From NCBI RefSeq assembly GCF_013114825.1, contig NZ_JAAVLX010000005.1:372001-436000 (forward strand): a DNA stretch of 64,000 nt, in the 5' to 3' direction. Below are positions 39,989 through 49,572 of the stretch, piece after piece. Within the stretch, counting starts at the first letter, position 1. Each line of letters opens with the position of its first letter. A program made the position numbers and the translations under genes. Source of the DNA: Bradyrhizobium australiense. Lineage in GTDB: Bacteria > Pseudomonadota > Alphaproteobacteria > Rhizobiales > Xanthobacteraceae. A model generated the notes under the pieces. The model saw only the letters and a program-made list of their open reading frames with translations, was not told the DNA's origin and ran no database searches.

Positions 39989-40286
39989 GAGTCCCAGCAG
40001 CAACAGCACGTGGCCGGCAAGCGAAAACGTCCCACCAGGCCTTAGCCCCGCGCTCTTCACCCGCCGTTTGCGTTGCGAGCGGACGTCGTCTTGGGGGGCG
40101 TTTTGCCGAGTCGCCTCCAAAAAGATCAACGCATAGTGCGACAGCGGCTCAACGCGCTGCCCTGTCGAGCCCGGCCGTTTGAAATAGCCGCCATCCCTGC
40201 CGGTCTCCACCTTCGGCAGGCGGTTTGAATCCCCAGACGATTGAGGAATTCCGATCGATTTCACACAGGTTGGCGAATACACTGTA

Positions 40287-40500
40287 TCAAACGTAATCCA
40301 GGCCGATGTCGAGCGCGGCCGACGAATGCGTGATCCAGCCGAGATCAAGTCGACGCCGGTTACGGCGATGGCGGGCGGGATGGCGGCGGCGATGCGACCG
40401 GAGGCTTCGATGATCGCCTTGCCGCGCACCATGGTTACGGCCTGCTCGATAGCCTCGACCGTCATGTTGTCGAGCAGCACCGCATCGAAAACCGATCGAT
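40287..40500 (-). pseudogene. nadC: nadC 3' remnant
   Basis: The minus strand carries the end of quinolinate phosphoribosyltransferase: VLLDNMTVEAIEQAV, then GKAIIEASGRI and AVTGVDLISAG. It then shifts frame to WITHSSAALDIGLDYV and a stop at 40287. About 200 residues of the N-terminus are absent. NAD biosynthesis genes occur on some rhizobial symbiotic replicons, which fits this relic. Confidence 0.75.
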
Positions 40501-40563
40501 TATCTTCGAGAGTTTGATTCAGCTAGACGCAATCTGAATCGCGCTGGAACGCGATGATCGCTA

Positions 40564-42228
40564 TCAGAAACGCGAGATTTCTTGCTTCCCAAAGGCCGCG
40601 GACACGTTTTCCTTCCAGCGCACCGATCCGAACGGGCGTTCCAACATGCGTCGGACCCGCACGGGCTCAGGGCCAATGTGGAAAGCAATTGCCTGCTGTT
40701 CAATCGCGCGCTCCGACGGAGTCGAGCGGTTGCGCTGGCGCAAATAATCGAGCCATGTCGGGCAGTGATAGCGCTCGGTCCATAGTTCGGGATCGGCGAT
40801 GTCGCGTGCTATCGACCAGCCATAAGCGCCATTGCGCTGCCGGAACAGCTGTACGTCCTGCATCACGTTGTGAAAGGACCGCGCATTCCCCTGCGTTACG
40901 CGATATTCGATCTCGACAACCAACGGGCCGCTGCGTCCGGTCAGCGTCAGCCGCACCTCAGGATCCTCAAGCACCTCGGCCTCTTCGCCCCACGCGCCGA
41001 CGCGCGGCATGCGCCACCAAAGGCCTAGGAGCGGCGAGACCAACATCAGGGCGGCCGAGACCAGGAGCGCAGTTTGGACCCCAGCGGCATCGGTGAGATG
41101 GCCCCAACCCCAACTGCCAACAGCAATCCCGCCGGAACTCGCCGCCTGATAGGCCGCGAGCGAGCGTCCCGCCACCCAGCGTGGCGCCGATAGCTGCACG
41201 CCAATATTGAACAGCGCCCACGCCATCATCCACACGGCGCCCGCAAGAAAAAGCGCGGCCGTCGTCAGTACCGGCTCTCGGCTCAGCGCCACCGCGGCAA
41301 TCGCACAGCCCATGGACAGCGCACAGGCGCGGATCGCCGCCTCGCCACTCATGCGCTTCCGTACCTCAGTGAGATTGAGAGCGCCGATCACCGCGCCCAG
41401 GCCAAAGGCGCTCAGCATGATGCCATAGGTCTGGGCATCGCCATGGAGGAGATCGCGCGCCACTAGCGGCATCAGTGCGATGATCGCGCCGCCGATCGCG
41501 CCTGTTACCATGGAGCGGGTCAGAACGATCTTGATCGATGGCGAATTGGCGATGTAGCGCACGCCCGTAACGATGGCACGGTTAAACCTTTCAGGCGGCA
41601 GACGCGACGGTTCGGAGAAAGGTTTCCACAGGAACAGCGCCAGCATTAGTGGCAGATAAAGCAGCGCGTTTAGTGCGAAAGCAGCTACTGCGCCAGCGGT
41701 CACAACGACAATGCCACCGATTGCCGGACCTACACTGCGTGCGATATTGTAGCTGATGCTGTTCAGCGCGACCGCCGCGGGAAGCGTTTCCGACGGTACC
41801 TGTTCGCTGACCGAGGATTGCCAGGCCGGATCCATCAGCGCCACACCGCTGCCGACCACGAAGCACAGCGCCAATAACAGGTTCGGCGTGACTAGGCCGA
41901 GCCAGGCGAGGGCCGTCAGCGCGGCCGCGCCCGCGAGCGCGATACCAAGCGAAAATAGCATCACGATGCGCCGGTCATGCATGTCGGCAATGGCACCGGC
42001 CGGCATCGAGATCAGCATGACCGGCAGCATCAAGGCGGTCTGGACCAGTGCGACCTTGTCGGCCGACGATGTCATCTGCGTCATCGCCCAAGCCGCGCCA
42101 ACGCCCCGAATCAAGGCGCCAAGATTAGAGAAAAGACTCGCCAGCCATATGCGGCGGAACGTGACATGGTGGAACGGCGCAGTGATGCTATCGGCGCTGA
42201 AGGTCTGCGACTGGGGCAACTCGGTCAT
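40564..42228 (-). CDS. MFS transporter (EntS/MFS_3 type) with C-terminal ABM-like domain
   Basis: This 554-residue protein has about eleven to twelve membrane helices in residues 20-410. The N-terminal FRRIWLASLFSNLG block and the MFS loop around ADMHDRRIVML place it in the MFS_3 exporter branch. The last 140 residues are soluble. RVTQGNARSFHNVMQDVQLF and RNGAYGWSIARD resemble the antibiotic-biosynthesis-monooxygenase-like tail found in this subgroup. It probably exports a small hydrophobic compound, substrate unknown. It is intact among relics. Confidence 0.8.
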   Translation of the reverse strand: MTELPQSQTFSADSITAPFHHVTFRRIWLASLFSNLGALIRGVGAAWAMTQMTSSADKVALVQTALMLPVMLISMPAGAIADMHDRRIVMLFSLGIALAGAAALTALAWLGLVTPNLLLALCFVVGSGVALMDPAWQSSVSEQVPSETLPAAVALNSISYNIARSVGPAIGGIVVVTAGAVAAFALNALLYLPLMLALFLWKPFSEPSRLPPERFNRAIVTGVRYIANSPSIKIVLTRSMVTGAIGGAIIALMPLVARDLLHGDAQTYGIMLSAFGLGAVIGALNLTEVRKRMSGEAAIRACALSMGCAIAAVALSREPVLTTAALFLAGAVWMMAWALFNIGVQLSAPRWVAGRSLAAYQAASSGGIAVGSWGWGHLTDAAGVQTALLVSAALMLVSPLLGLWWRMPRVGAWGEEAEVLEDPEVRLTLTGRSGPLVVEIEYRVTQGNARSFHNVMQDVQLFRQRNGAYGWSIARDIADPELWTERYHCPTWLDYLRQRNRSTPSERAIEQQAIAFHIGPEPVRVRRMLERPFGSVRWKENVSAAFGKQEISRF

Positions 42229-42984
42229 TTGGCTCCTGCCTCGCCTCCGATAATGTGAACCTGGGCCAGATCAGTGATGATCCGGGCAACCTCGACGCTA
42301 CCAGGCAACCTCGGTCTGCCTTGTCGAATTGGTCGACCCAGCAGCGGCATTGCTCGGTGAACGCGATCATCGTTCCGGTCTGGGCAGGGTTCGCGGTCAA
42401 GCACGGCATGTCCCGCTCGGTGGCGGTCTTGACTTCGAGATTGATGCTGATCGCGTAGCGGATGGACATGGCATTAGATCACGGCGACGTGAGGCGAGAT
42501 CGCTGTTTCGCAGCCAAATCTCAGATGAACCTCTTGAACGGCCGAGTTCCGATATTTTGATCTCGTCAGGGTGGATGGGCCACGCGAGTGAATGGCGATA
42601 CGATATTCGCGATTCTTAATTTGCGTTCGAACACCGATCTAAAGGAATTCTCCTCAGCTCTGTCGGCCGCAGCATAGAATAGAGTGACCAAGCGCGGGTT
42701 TTGCGCGTTGTATGCGAGTGAGCGATGAAAAAATGCGTAAACGCACTTCGCGCCTTGGATAGCGGCATCAGCCTATACTTTGGTTTTCGGACGAAGCATC
42801 ATTGAAGGGCAAAGTCTGCACTTGAGTACTTGAGTACTTGAGGAATTCATCGGACCGAATATCGAGCAAGACTTCTGCCACGGCCGCAAAGCGGGCGTAG
42901 CACTTCTCCAATACGACTGTCGTCCTGAAGCGAAGCCGAATGACTTGACGCTCGCTTCGTAGAATTCCATCGAGTCGGCCCGTG
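42229..42984. other. intergenic, no recognisable gene
   Basis: The frame at 42188-42469 (minus) overlaps the exporter start and has no family. The rest shows nothing coherent. Confidence 0.45.
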
Positions 42985-43300
42985 GGTCGTGTGGAGATTT
43001 ATCGCATCCATAGGACGATGGCAGCGAAAGTGACGACGGTGATTTCGGGCGGTCCTTTCGAAGCGGGTTGCGACGCGGCCGGAACTGCTTGAGTTTGAGA
43101 GGCACATCCCATGAGATGGCGCTGGACATAGACATGCTTGTCTCGCGGATGTTTGAGCGCGCGCCGTGTTGGTGGGGATGATGGCCAGCGCGCCTGCGAT
43201 AGCCTGGCGCAAGTGATCGGCCTCGTAGGCCGTATCGGGCCATGACGACCTCAACGGCGCGACGGAAACTGGAGGAGCTTCGATGCAAGTGCTGATGTCT
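42985..43300 (-). mobile_element. IS5-family transposase, C-terminal remnant
   Basis: Minus-strand pieces in shifted frames read YEADHLRQAIAG, LAIIPTNTARAQ, RVATRFERTARNHR and HRPMDAINLHT. This is the end of an IS5-type transposase (D-A-D-x-L-R, I-P, K-K/Q-F-R, R-x-x-T-R-F-E-K-T). At least two frameshifts make it inactive. Confidence 0.7.
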
Positions 43301-43707
43301 GCAGAGCAGCTGTCTGAGGAAAGTGCTCGGCTGAAGCGTGAACAGCTATCTGGGCAGGAGTCAAGCGGCTTAGGTTGGTATGTCAAAGCGCAAGCTCCAG
43401 AAGCCTAAAACATTTACCGTTCTTCGAAGCCGAATTCGATCCAGCTGCTCGGGGATCGACGCGCTAACGCTCCGGCGTTCAGTCAGAAGCACACCTCCAA
43501 ATAAGGCCCCTCAATGTTCCTCAAGTGCGATTTTCCTGAGGTGCGCCGCAAAACCGCGAATAATTGCGTAATTTCGCTGGGAAAATGCAATCTGTCCCTG
43601 AAGCAGCGGGAATAAGGCACCGGATTCGAATAATGATTTATCAATTAACCGGTCAACGGCGCAAAGCAGCGACTGCTGCTCTCCTTGTAATGGAACCGAG
43701 AGTTTTT
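43301..43707. other. intergenic
   Basis: No recognisable gene. The end of this stretch provides the upstream region of a possible membrane micropeptide. Confidence 0.4.
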
Positions 43708-43806
43708 ATGCGCAATCACGACTTTGTCTCCGGTAGTCTCCTGGCCCTGACGGCGGCCAGCCTCGCGCTGCTCTGCTCGAGCCTGCTCGCGTTTGCATTC
43801 ATCTAA
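43708..43806 (+). CDS. possible 32-aa membrane peptide
   Basis: ATG 43708 opens a peptide with a charged start (MRNHDF) and one long hydrophobic helix (LALTAASLALLCSSLLAFAF). A GGA and GAGAG lie upstream. The frame is open further up, so a longer form from 43633 is possible. It resembles single-pass micropeptides, and evidence is weak. Confidence 0.3.
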   Translation: MRNHDFVSGSLLALTAASLALLCSSLLAFAFI

Positions 43807-44195
43807 AGGCAGCGCGCTACTCGCGCTGCGGAAGCGCTCGCCGTGCGCAAAAATGCTCTACGAGTCCTGAATCCAAAAGAAGATGACTTTGACGCTGAAA
43901 AAGGACTTTAATCTGGATGAAGGCCGAGAACACAAGGCTGAGGCCGCTGGTATCTAAACGGAAATGACTAAGGTGAGAAGTTTCGGGGAGTCGCCGACAC
44001 GGTTTGCCTTTACTCGCTCGATCTTCTTTCTCCCACCCCCGTCTCACGATGTTGAGCCCGCCGGCAATGCCATTCCCGCAACTTCTTCGTCGTCAGTCCG
44101 GCTCGACGGTTTGCCGGGATGGATGATCCGAAAAAAAGCGCGCCGGTCCTATTCATCGAGCAACCGCCAGCACTGCCCGATACCCGCAACTCATC
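43807..44195. other. intergenic
   Basis: Only short shadow-like frames on both strands. Nothing recognised. Confidence 0.4.
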
Positions 44196-44387
44196 TCATC
44201 TAGCCCCACGTTCCGCTTTTGATCGCTCCTGCTCCAGAGCTTCCATACCGTGTCGATGCAGCCAAAGAAGTCCCCTTGCGAGCTGACGGAGATCGTTTCG
44301 CTTCGGACCAATGGGCAGCCGTCTTGCGCGACGAAGAGCGTCCGCAGCTTGCTTCTCCAACGGCGAGAATTCCCGCTTTGTCGGCAT
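44196..44387 (-). CDS. small basic conserved-looking protein, 63 aa
   Basis: From ATG 44387 the protein reads as two helices (FSPLEKQAADALRRARRLP, then NDLRQLARGLLWLHRHGME). The pattern of Leu and Ala with flanking Arg suggests a stable small helical protein of the kind repeated across bradyrhizobial accessory DNA. Function is unknown. A start six codons upstream is also possible. Confidence 0.5.
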   Translation of the reverse strand: MPTKREFSPLEKQAADALRRARRLPIGPKRNDLRQLARGLLWLHRHGMEALEQERSKAERGAR

Positions 44388-44839
44388 CACCTGATCTACT
44401 CTCAATCAAACGCTCCGTTATCTACGCCGCTCAGGCGCCAAGTTTTGTGAAATGGTTCACAAAGGAAAAGCGTCGTGAACTGGTCAGGTAGCCCCCAGTC
44501 GTCTGTTTTCTTTTTGACGCAAGCGTTCACAAGAGACGGCATGAGCTTCGTGCAGACTGCAAACACATTCAAAGATGTGGATGGAGGCGAACGCGCGACA
44601 ATGCACGACAGCTTGTCGGCGATCGTGATGCTTTGGAGGGCCCCGACCGCGCGCCTTAACGCTGCACTATTCTGAGAGCTGCGATTGATCGCGCACAAAT
44701 GCGGCTCTGGCCGCTATCGAGGAGCTAGGCTGGCCCTAGCAAGAAAATAGCGTTTCTGCCACTAGGCCGTCTGCGATGTGGAGCTGCGCTGTAGGAGACC
44801 AGCTCAGACTAGCAGAGAGCGAGCCAAGCGAATTGCCCA
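44388..44839. other. intergenic, possibly start of the bioB relic
   Basis: No coherent N-terminal part of biotin synthase could be followed upstream of 44840, and no other gene is recognised. Confidence 0.4.
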
Positions 44840-45325
44840 GTGCGCCTGGCGCGCAACCCGAAAGACCGATGTCAAAAGGTCTGCGATATGGTCAGCGCGG
44901 TGAAAGACCTCGGCGTGGAGACCTACGTCACGCTCGGCATGCTGACTCCCTGGGCAGGCCGCACGGCTCGCCGAAGCTGGGCTCGATTCCTACAATAAGA
45001 ATGTCGACACTTCGCCCGAGTTCTACGACAAGATCATCACCACCGCACCCTGCAGGATCGCATCGATACGCTGGCGCACGTGCGCAATGCCGGCATCGAG
45101 ATCTGTTGTAAGGCATGTGAACGCGTTGATGACCGAATGGGCATGCTGGTTCTGCTCGCCAATCTGCCGAGCTATCCGGAGAGCGTTCCGATCACCTTTG
45201 GAGTCAGGTCAAGGGCGTGCCCGTCAACGATACCGCGGAGAGGCTGAATGCGATCGCCCTGGTACGGTTGATCGCGGTCGCCCGCATTCTAATGGTGAGA
45301 AGCCCTAGTGCGGCCCTCCGCCGGA
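44840..45325 (+). pseudogene. bioB: bioB (biotin synthase) remnant
   Basis: Pieces in different frames follow the BioB order: AWRATRKTDVK, then CDMVSAVKDLGVETYVTLGM, NVDTSPEFYDKIITT and LQDRIDTLAHVRNAGIEICC. NLPSYPESVPI and LIAVARILM complete it. The radical-SAM Cys motif at the N-terminus and the C-terminus are missing, and several indels are present. BioB makes biotin from dethiobiotin; this copy is dead. Confidence 0.8.
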
Positions 45326-45719
45326 GTTGTCGCCGGCAATATTTTCTCGCACGGTAACAAACGATCCGTTCGTTGTGGATATTGGAAAGCGGGTTCTCCG
45401 ACTGGGATGAAAAATAGCTTGTCTTCGACTCGCGTAGCCGCTCTTTCTCTGAGACTATTGATGTCAATCAATGGTGCTTAGAAAGGGGAACGCTGATGAT
45501 TTGGAATGACGTCTTCGACGAAGCCAACAACTCCGGTCTGCGCACACCTCCACGTCGTATGACTTGCGCGTCGTGTTGTTGACCTAATCCATTTCGCGTC
45601 AGCGTGCTGACACCGCAGATAGCGAAGGCTTCTACAAGCCGTACCCTGCAGTCGGATTTTGAATAGATGCGCACCCGCTTGTCTGAGCGGCGTGATGCAA
45701 GTTGCTGCCCGTTTTAATC
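45326..45719. other. intergenic, no recognisable gene
   Basis: Overlapping short frames only. It separates the bioB and flavin monooxygenase relics. Confidence 0.4.
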
Positions 45720-46090
45720 GTCCCGTCGTCCCAACTCCAGCTTGCCGAGGAAAACAGGATGACCACGATAACGATCCTATCAAATTCCCCTATCGGATGC
45801 CGAATGTGTCCGGGCGGCCCCGTTATTTCGTCGATTGAGCAACGCACCAGCTGGGAGATCGACTACAATTTGAAAGCGCGGCCAGATCGCCGAGAAGGCC
45901 GGCTTCGACTACGCCTCGACCAAATCCGTTTCACCGCTGGCTATGGCGCCGACAAGCAGCACGAATCGGTCAGCTTCTCGCACGCGCTACTCGCAGCAAC
46001 TGAAAAGCTCAAAATCATCGCTGCCATCCCACCGGCCCATGGAACTCAGGGCTGGCCGTACTCATTCGGAAGGTTCAATGTGGGGCGACA
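45720..46090 (+). pseudogene. SfnG-like flavin-dependent monooxygenase remnant
   Basis: Two frames combine to give the N-terminus of a luciferase-like FMNH2-dependent monooxygenase. SSIEQRTSWEIDYN is followed by QIAEKAGFDYA in another frame, then QIRFTAGYGADKQHESVSF and LLAATEKLKIIAAIP. The order is that of the dimethylsulfone/alkanesulfonate monooxygenase group. The rest of the barrel is lost. Confidence 0.65.
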
Positions 46091-46338
46091 CCCAGGTCCA
46101 AAGAAGCAAGAGCGCTCCGTACGACCATGACAATCTTGCCGGCAGGTTATCTTTCGATTTTTCTGGCGATTTTTTCAGTTGCCATCGACACGAAGACTTT
46201 ATCACCTCACCAATGGTGTGAACTAAAGCGTCATTTGAGCTTCAAGATCGCAGCATATCTGCTTTGGGTCGGATGCTGCGGCAGCCTCGCTGCCCCGATG
46301 CTACTACGTGGTACGTTGAGCTTGGAGGAGGATGTGAC

Positions 46339-46974
46339 ATGGTGACCATGCGTGAAGTGTCTGTCGACGACGCCACAACGGTGACCCAAATGGTTGCTGC
46401 CCTACTTGCCGAACTTGGGGCTGGCCAAGCGCAGGCCGGATTAGATACCCAGCTGGTTGCCAATCTTCTCGCCATGAAACAGCGCGTCTATGGGTTTCTC
46501 GCCTTCACCGAGGAACGTCCTGTCGGTATCATCATGGTGTCGGAAAGCGCTGCGCTTTTTGCGCGCGGAACCTACGGCATTATCACCGAACTCTACGTGG
46601 TGCCGGATCAGCGATCGTCTGGGGTCGCGATGCACCTTATTGAGGCTGCCGTGGGCTTGGGGACGGAAAAAGGCTGGGGCCAACTTGAAGTGGGAGCGCC
46701 GAGGCAGCCGATGTGGAGCCGCAGCCCCAACTCAGCATTGTACTTGAAGGCCGGTTTTGCAGAGATCGGCCCACGCCTCAGGTTGCCGTTGCACGGCCTA
46801 GCTATAGCTAGCCAACGTGCGCAAGGCAATCCTGCGGGCGATCCGCGGTTAGATCCTCGGCGGCAACGCGCCCGATACCGCCGTGTCTCGGATTCATCTG
46901 CTGCAGGTTTGCATGAGCGTCGATTTGCCGGCGCCCGATTGACCCGCGATGAAGTTTGTGACGCCAGCTCGTGA
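46339..46974 (+). CDS. GNAT-family N-acetyltransferase with odd C-terminal tail
   Basis: This 211-residue ORF starts at ATG 46339, behind GGAGGAGGA. The GNAT core has the beta4 ITELYVVPDQRSSGVAMHLI segment with the acetyl-CoA-binding R-x-x-G-V-A/G loop, then SPNSALYLKAGFAEIG near residue 140. Beyond about 155 residues the tail is Arg/Ser-rich and unlike the family, so the natural stop may be lost and the end may be debris. On the opposite strand at 46905-46940 a GQSGAGKSTLMQ P-loop fragment of an ABC ATPase overlaps this tail and supports a junction there. Substrate is unknown. Confidence 0.65.
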   Translation: MVTMREVSVDDATTVTQMVAALLAELGAGQAQAGLDTQLVANLLAMKQRVYGFLAFTEERPVGIIMVSESAALFARGTYGIITELYVVPDQRSSGVAMHLIEAAVGLGTEKGWGQLEVGAPRQPMWSRSPNSALYLKAGFAEIGPRLRLPLHGLAIASQRAQGNPAGDPRLDPRRQRARYRRVSDSSAAGLHERRFAGARLTRDEVCDASS

Positions 46975-47383
46975 GCGGGGCCTTTTCTTTGATGGGACCG
47001 CGGGCACCCAGTACTCGTCGGACCGCATGATCGTCATCACGCGCTGAGTAACTGCCGAGGGGCCCGGTCCGGCGAACCAGCTGTACGCGACAGGTCGTAG
47101 TAGTCGATCTTGAAGAAGTAGCGGTCTGAGCCGAGATAGAACCGAAGTCGTGCTCACCTTACGATCGTTGCCTCGAGTAAACCGATCTAACTTGCGCACG
47201 AGCTCAAGCAGCTCGGCCTAGCAGGCTGTTGAAGAGGTAGCCAATCGGCGGGCGATAAAGGGAATGTCGTCGCCGGCTTCGAGGCATATCTCGTCGGCCG
47301 TGAAGAATCTCGTAAGTCCTTGAGCGGGATTCGATTTTCTGGTCACACCGACATTCGAGATTGCCGGGTTTTGGGCGTTGAGG
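46975..47383. other. intergenic with a diverged IS end
   Basis: No gene is seen. Near 47302-47366 lies a diverged direct copy of the IS end sequence described next, containing TTGAGCGGGATTCGATTTTC. Confidence 0.45.
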
Positions 47384-47468
47384 CCCCAAAAGCTTGCAAT
47401 CTCAAACCTCGCTCCGTTCCGAAAATCGACTCCCGCTCAATGGCTTGGGAGGTTCTTCACAGTCGACT
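47384..47468 (-). repeat. 85-base IS end, inverted copy of 49098-49183
   Basis: This stretch is nearly identical, in reverse complement, to 49098-49183. Shared blocks are GTGAAGAACCTCCCAAGCC, GAGCGGGAGTCGATTTTCGG and GAGATTGCAAGCTTT. The other copy lies immediately upstream of an IS5-type transposase start, so both are IS ends. They bracket the nifH relic and the methyltransferase in opposite orientation. Confidence 0.8.
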
Positions 47469-47559
47469 ATTTATCAACGAGGTTCGCAAATTCCGATCCG
47501 GCGGCTGCCGCAACAATCGCCGAAACAACGGCCGCTCGCCGCAAACGACCGCTGATCCT

Positions 47560-47575
47560 TGTCCGGTTTCTGACA
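47560..47575 (+). promoter_or_regulatory. NifA upstream activator site of the nifH relic
   Basis: TGTCCGGTTTCTGACA fits TGT-N10-ACA, about 100 bases before a sigma-54 promoter, the standard nifH arrangement. Confidence 0.65.
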
Positions 47576-47673
47576 GTGTGCAACGGCTATCGTCGGGTTC
47601 AAGACACCGCCCGCCATGTACGGTGCGAACGGTCTTCAAAGCGAACCCGAAGCTTAATGCGCTTGAGCGCCGT

Positions 47674-47689
47674 TGGCACAGCCATTGCT
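47674..47689 (+). promoter_or_regulatory. sigma-54 promoter of the nifH relic
   Basis: TGGCACAGCCATTGCT retains TGGCAC-N5-TTGCT with intact GG and GC. Transcription would start near 47700 and run through the decayed nifH into the methyltransferase gene. Confidence 0.65.
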
Positions 47690-47851
47690 ATTTAGAGGCG
47701 GCAACACAGAGTGAGGGGAGGGCTGAGCGCATTCAAACGCGTGTAACGAGCGATGTTCTCCTCCTCTAAATCCGTATACGCATTTCTGAGAGAGAAACCA
47801 GCGCGCGGGAACAGCCGCGCAATCTTCGACAATCGGTTGACGGAGAGCAAC

Positions 47852-48411
47852 ATGTCTTCAGTGAGACTGATCATCTCTTACGGAAACCATGGTATCGATA
47901 AGTCGAGCTCGCCGCAGAACAGGTTAGTGGCACTGGCCGAGATGGGTCACAAGATGCTACTCGTTCGCGGGGGGCAAGGCGGATTCCACCTGGTTGATCC
48001 CACACGCGAAGCGCAGGACACGAATCCGAGCTTCGCTGATAAATCCCGGCAGTCTCGACGATCTCGAAATCATGACGTGATGCAGATCAACCAGAATATC
48101 TGGTGCGTGGAGTCCGGCGGTACGGAGAAATGTGTCATCACATTGATCACTTCCTAGAAGAGAATGACGCCTATAACGCGGTCCTAAACCACGCCCAGAT
48201 TCCAAGCAGGCCAATCACTATCGCAACGCTTTGAACAAGATCCACAACAATGGCAGGCAATGGCACCATCCCGACCCCGATCACGATGGACGAGCTCGAG
48301 GACATGCTCATGGAGCACGGCATTACGGATGAGGTCGACGGGTCCAGCATCCAAGACACCCCCGAACTCGCCGCCTCATTCTTTGCTACCCAAAGATGGA
48401 GAGTTAAATGA
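47852..48411 (+). pseudogene. nifH: nifH, decayed nitrogenase iron protein gene
   Basis: ATG 47852 opens the NifH order: MSSVRLIISYGNHGIDKSS (normally ...YGKGGIGKS), LVALAEMGHKMLLV, AQDT and IWCVESGG. A stop in another frame precedes FLEENDAYNA. The middle of the gene, about 150 residues with the cluster Cys ligands, is deleted. The C-terminus reads TIPTPITMDELEDMLMEHGI and ends by ATGA overlap with the methyltransferase start. The Walker A Lys/Gly changes alone would kill ATP binding. A functional nifH must be elsewhere. Confidence 0.9.
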
Positions 48412-49097
48412 CTACCCCAGTAGACGTATCTGTGCGGCGCCAAACGACAGACGTAGATGCAATGCTGGCCGAACTCCGAGTATGCGAACGCCCGCACGAT
48501 GTGGAAGTGAGCGGCATGCCCTTACACATTTTGCCTGGCGTTTTGTCACCGCGCCTAAGTCACGCTCCCGATGCCTTGATGTCGAAGTGGCGCATCGACC
48601 CTGGCGCAACGGTGCTAGATCTTGGATGCGGGTCAGGTGTACTAGGGCTTGCAGCACTCCGTGCCGGGGCAGGACGCCTAATGGCTCTCGATATAAATCC
48701 GCAAGCCGTCCTCACAACGGAGATAAACATCGAGCGATTAGGTTACTCGGACAAAGCAGAAGTGCGCTGTAGCGACATCTATTCTGCGCTGCAATCCGGA
48801 GAAAAATTTGACGTCATTCTCTTTGCCGCACCCTATTGGAATCGGAAAGCAAAGGACGACCTGGAGCGCTCTTGCTATGATGAAGATCACAAAGTTATGG
48901 CCTCAGCTCTCGCGGGAGCGCATCTCTGGTTGAATGCCGCCGGGGTAATGTATGTGGTGTTCTCTGATCAGGGAGATGTTGGACGCGTCTTGAACTTGAT
49001 TGATCAGAGTAGGCTGCGTGTCAGAGACATGCATATTTTCCGACCATCGATTGCAGGTGGGCACGTCCGCATTGTTTGGGAGCTCACGGCTCGATAA
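48408..49097 (+). CDS. class I SAM-dependent methyltransferase fused in frame order to nifH tail
   Basis: This 229-residue protein has a Rossmann-type methyltransferase core: motif I VLDLGCGSGVLGLAALRAGA (about residues 69-88), acidic motif II in MALDINPQAV, and an APYW motif in VILFAAPYWNRKAKDDLE at the place of the NPPY of HemK/RsmC-type enzymes. LNAAGVMYVVFSDQGD follows as strand 6. It may modify a small molecule or an amide/amine side chain; the substrate is unknown. Its ATG overlaps the stop of the nifH relic (ATGA), so it could be co-expressed from the old nifH promoter. The gene ends exactly where an IS begins, so its last residues may be altered. Confidence 0.7.
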   Translation: MTTPVDVSVRRQTTDVDAMLAELRVCERPHDVEVSGMPLHILPGVLSPRLSHAPDALMSKWRIDPGATVLDLGCGSGVLGLAALRAGAGRLMALDINPQAVLTTEINIERLGYSDKAEVRCSDIYSALQSGEKFDVILFAAPYWNRKAKDDLERSCYDEDHKVMASALAGAHLWLNAAGVMYVVFSDQGDVGRVLNLIDQSRLRVRDMHIFRPSIAGGHVRIVWELTAR

Positions 49098-49379
49098 AGT
49101 CGACTGTGAAGAACCTCCCAAGCCATTGAGCGGGAGTCGATTTTCGGAACGGAGCGAGGTTTGAGATTGCAAGCTTTTTGGGGTTGAAGGCCCGAAAGCT
49201 TGCAATTTCATTTTTGCGATTCCCTCGAATCGCAGGTCGTGATTGCGTGGTCGGATCGGAGGGGGACGATGCGACCCAAGGAACGACGGGACAGCGGACA
49301 GGCCGATCTTCTGCGCTCGCGGCTGGACGCGATCATCGACATGGATGACGTACTCCCTGATGGTGGTGTAGCTCGGTAG
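49098..49379 (+). mobile_element. IS5-family element, 5' end and transposase stub
   Basis: The 86-base end sequence is followed at 49269 by a 36-codon frame starting MRPKERRDSGQADLLRSRLD and then IIDM. This is the N-terminus of an IS5-type transposase in the class that begins MRPxERRExGExDLFRSRL. The frame then departs and stops at 49379. Only the left end of the element survives. Confidence 0.65.
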
Positions 49380-49572
49380 AAGCAAAGCCGCCCGGACGAG
49401 CGCCCCCAACTAGCGCCGCAGCGGGGGGGCCGCGGTGGTCACAGGGAGTTCTCCGGTAGGACCGGCTTGCGACTGCTGGGTACTTGAGAAGTATGTCGCT
49501 TTCTCGCGTTGACGTTTACGGCGGGAAACGGCACGCCTTGATCATCCGTATGTAGCGATACCGAATAGGTTG

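Noticed and set aside
46890..47199. Minus-strand frame with GQSGAGKSTLMQ Walker A
   Set aside because: Only the P-loop and a few following residues resemble an ABC ATPase; the rest is not coherent, so it is mentioned as a junction clue and not called as a gene.
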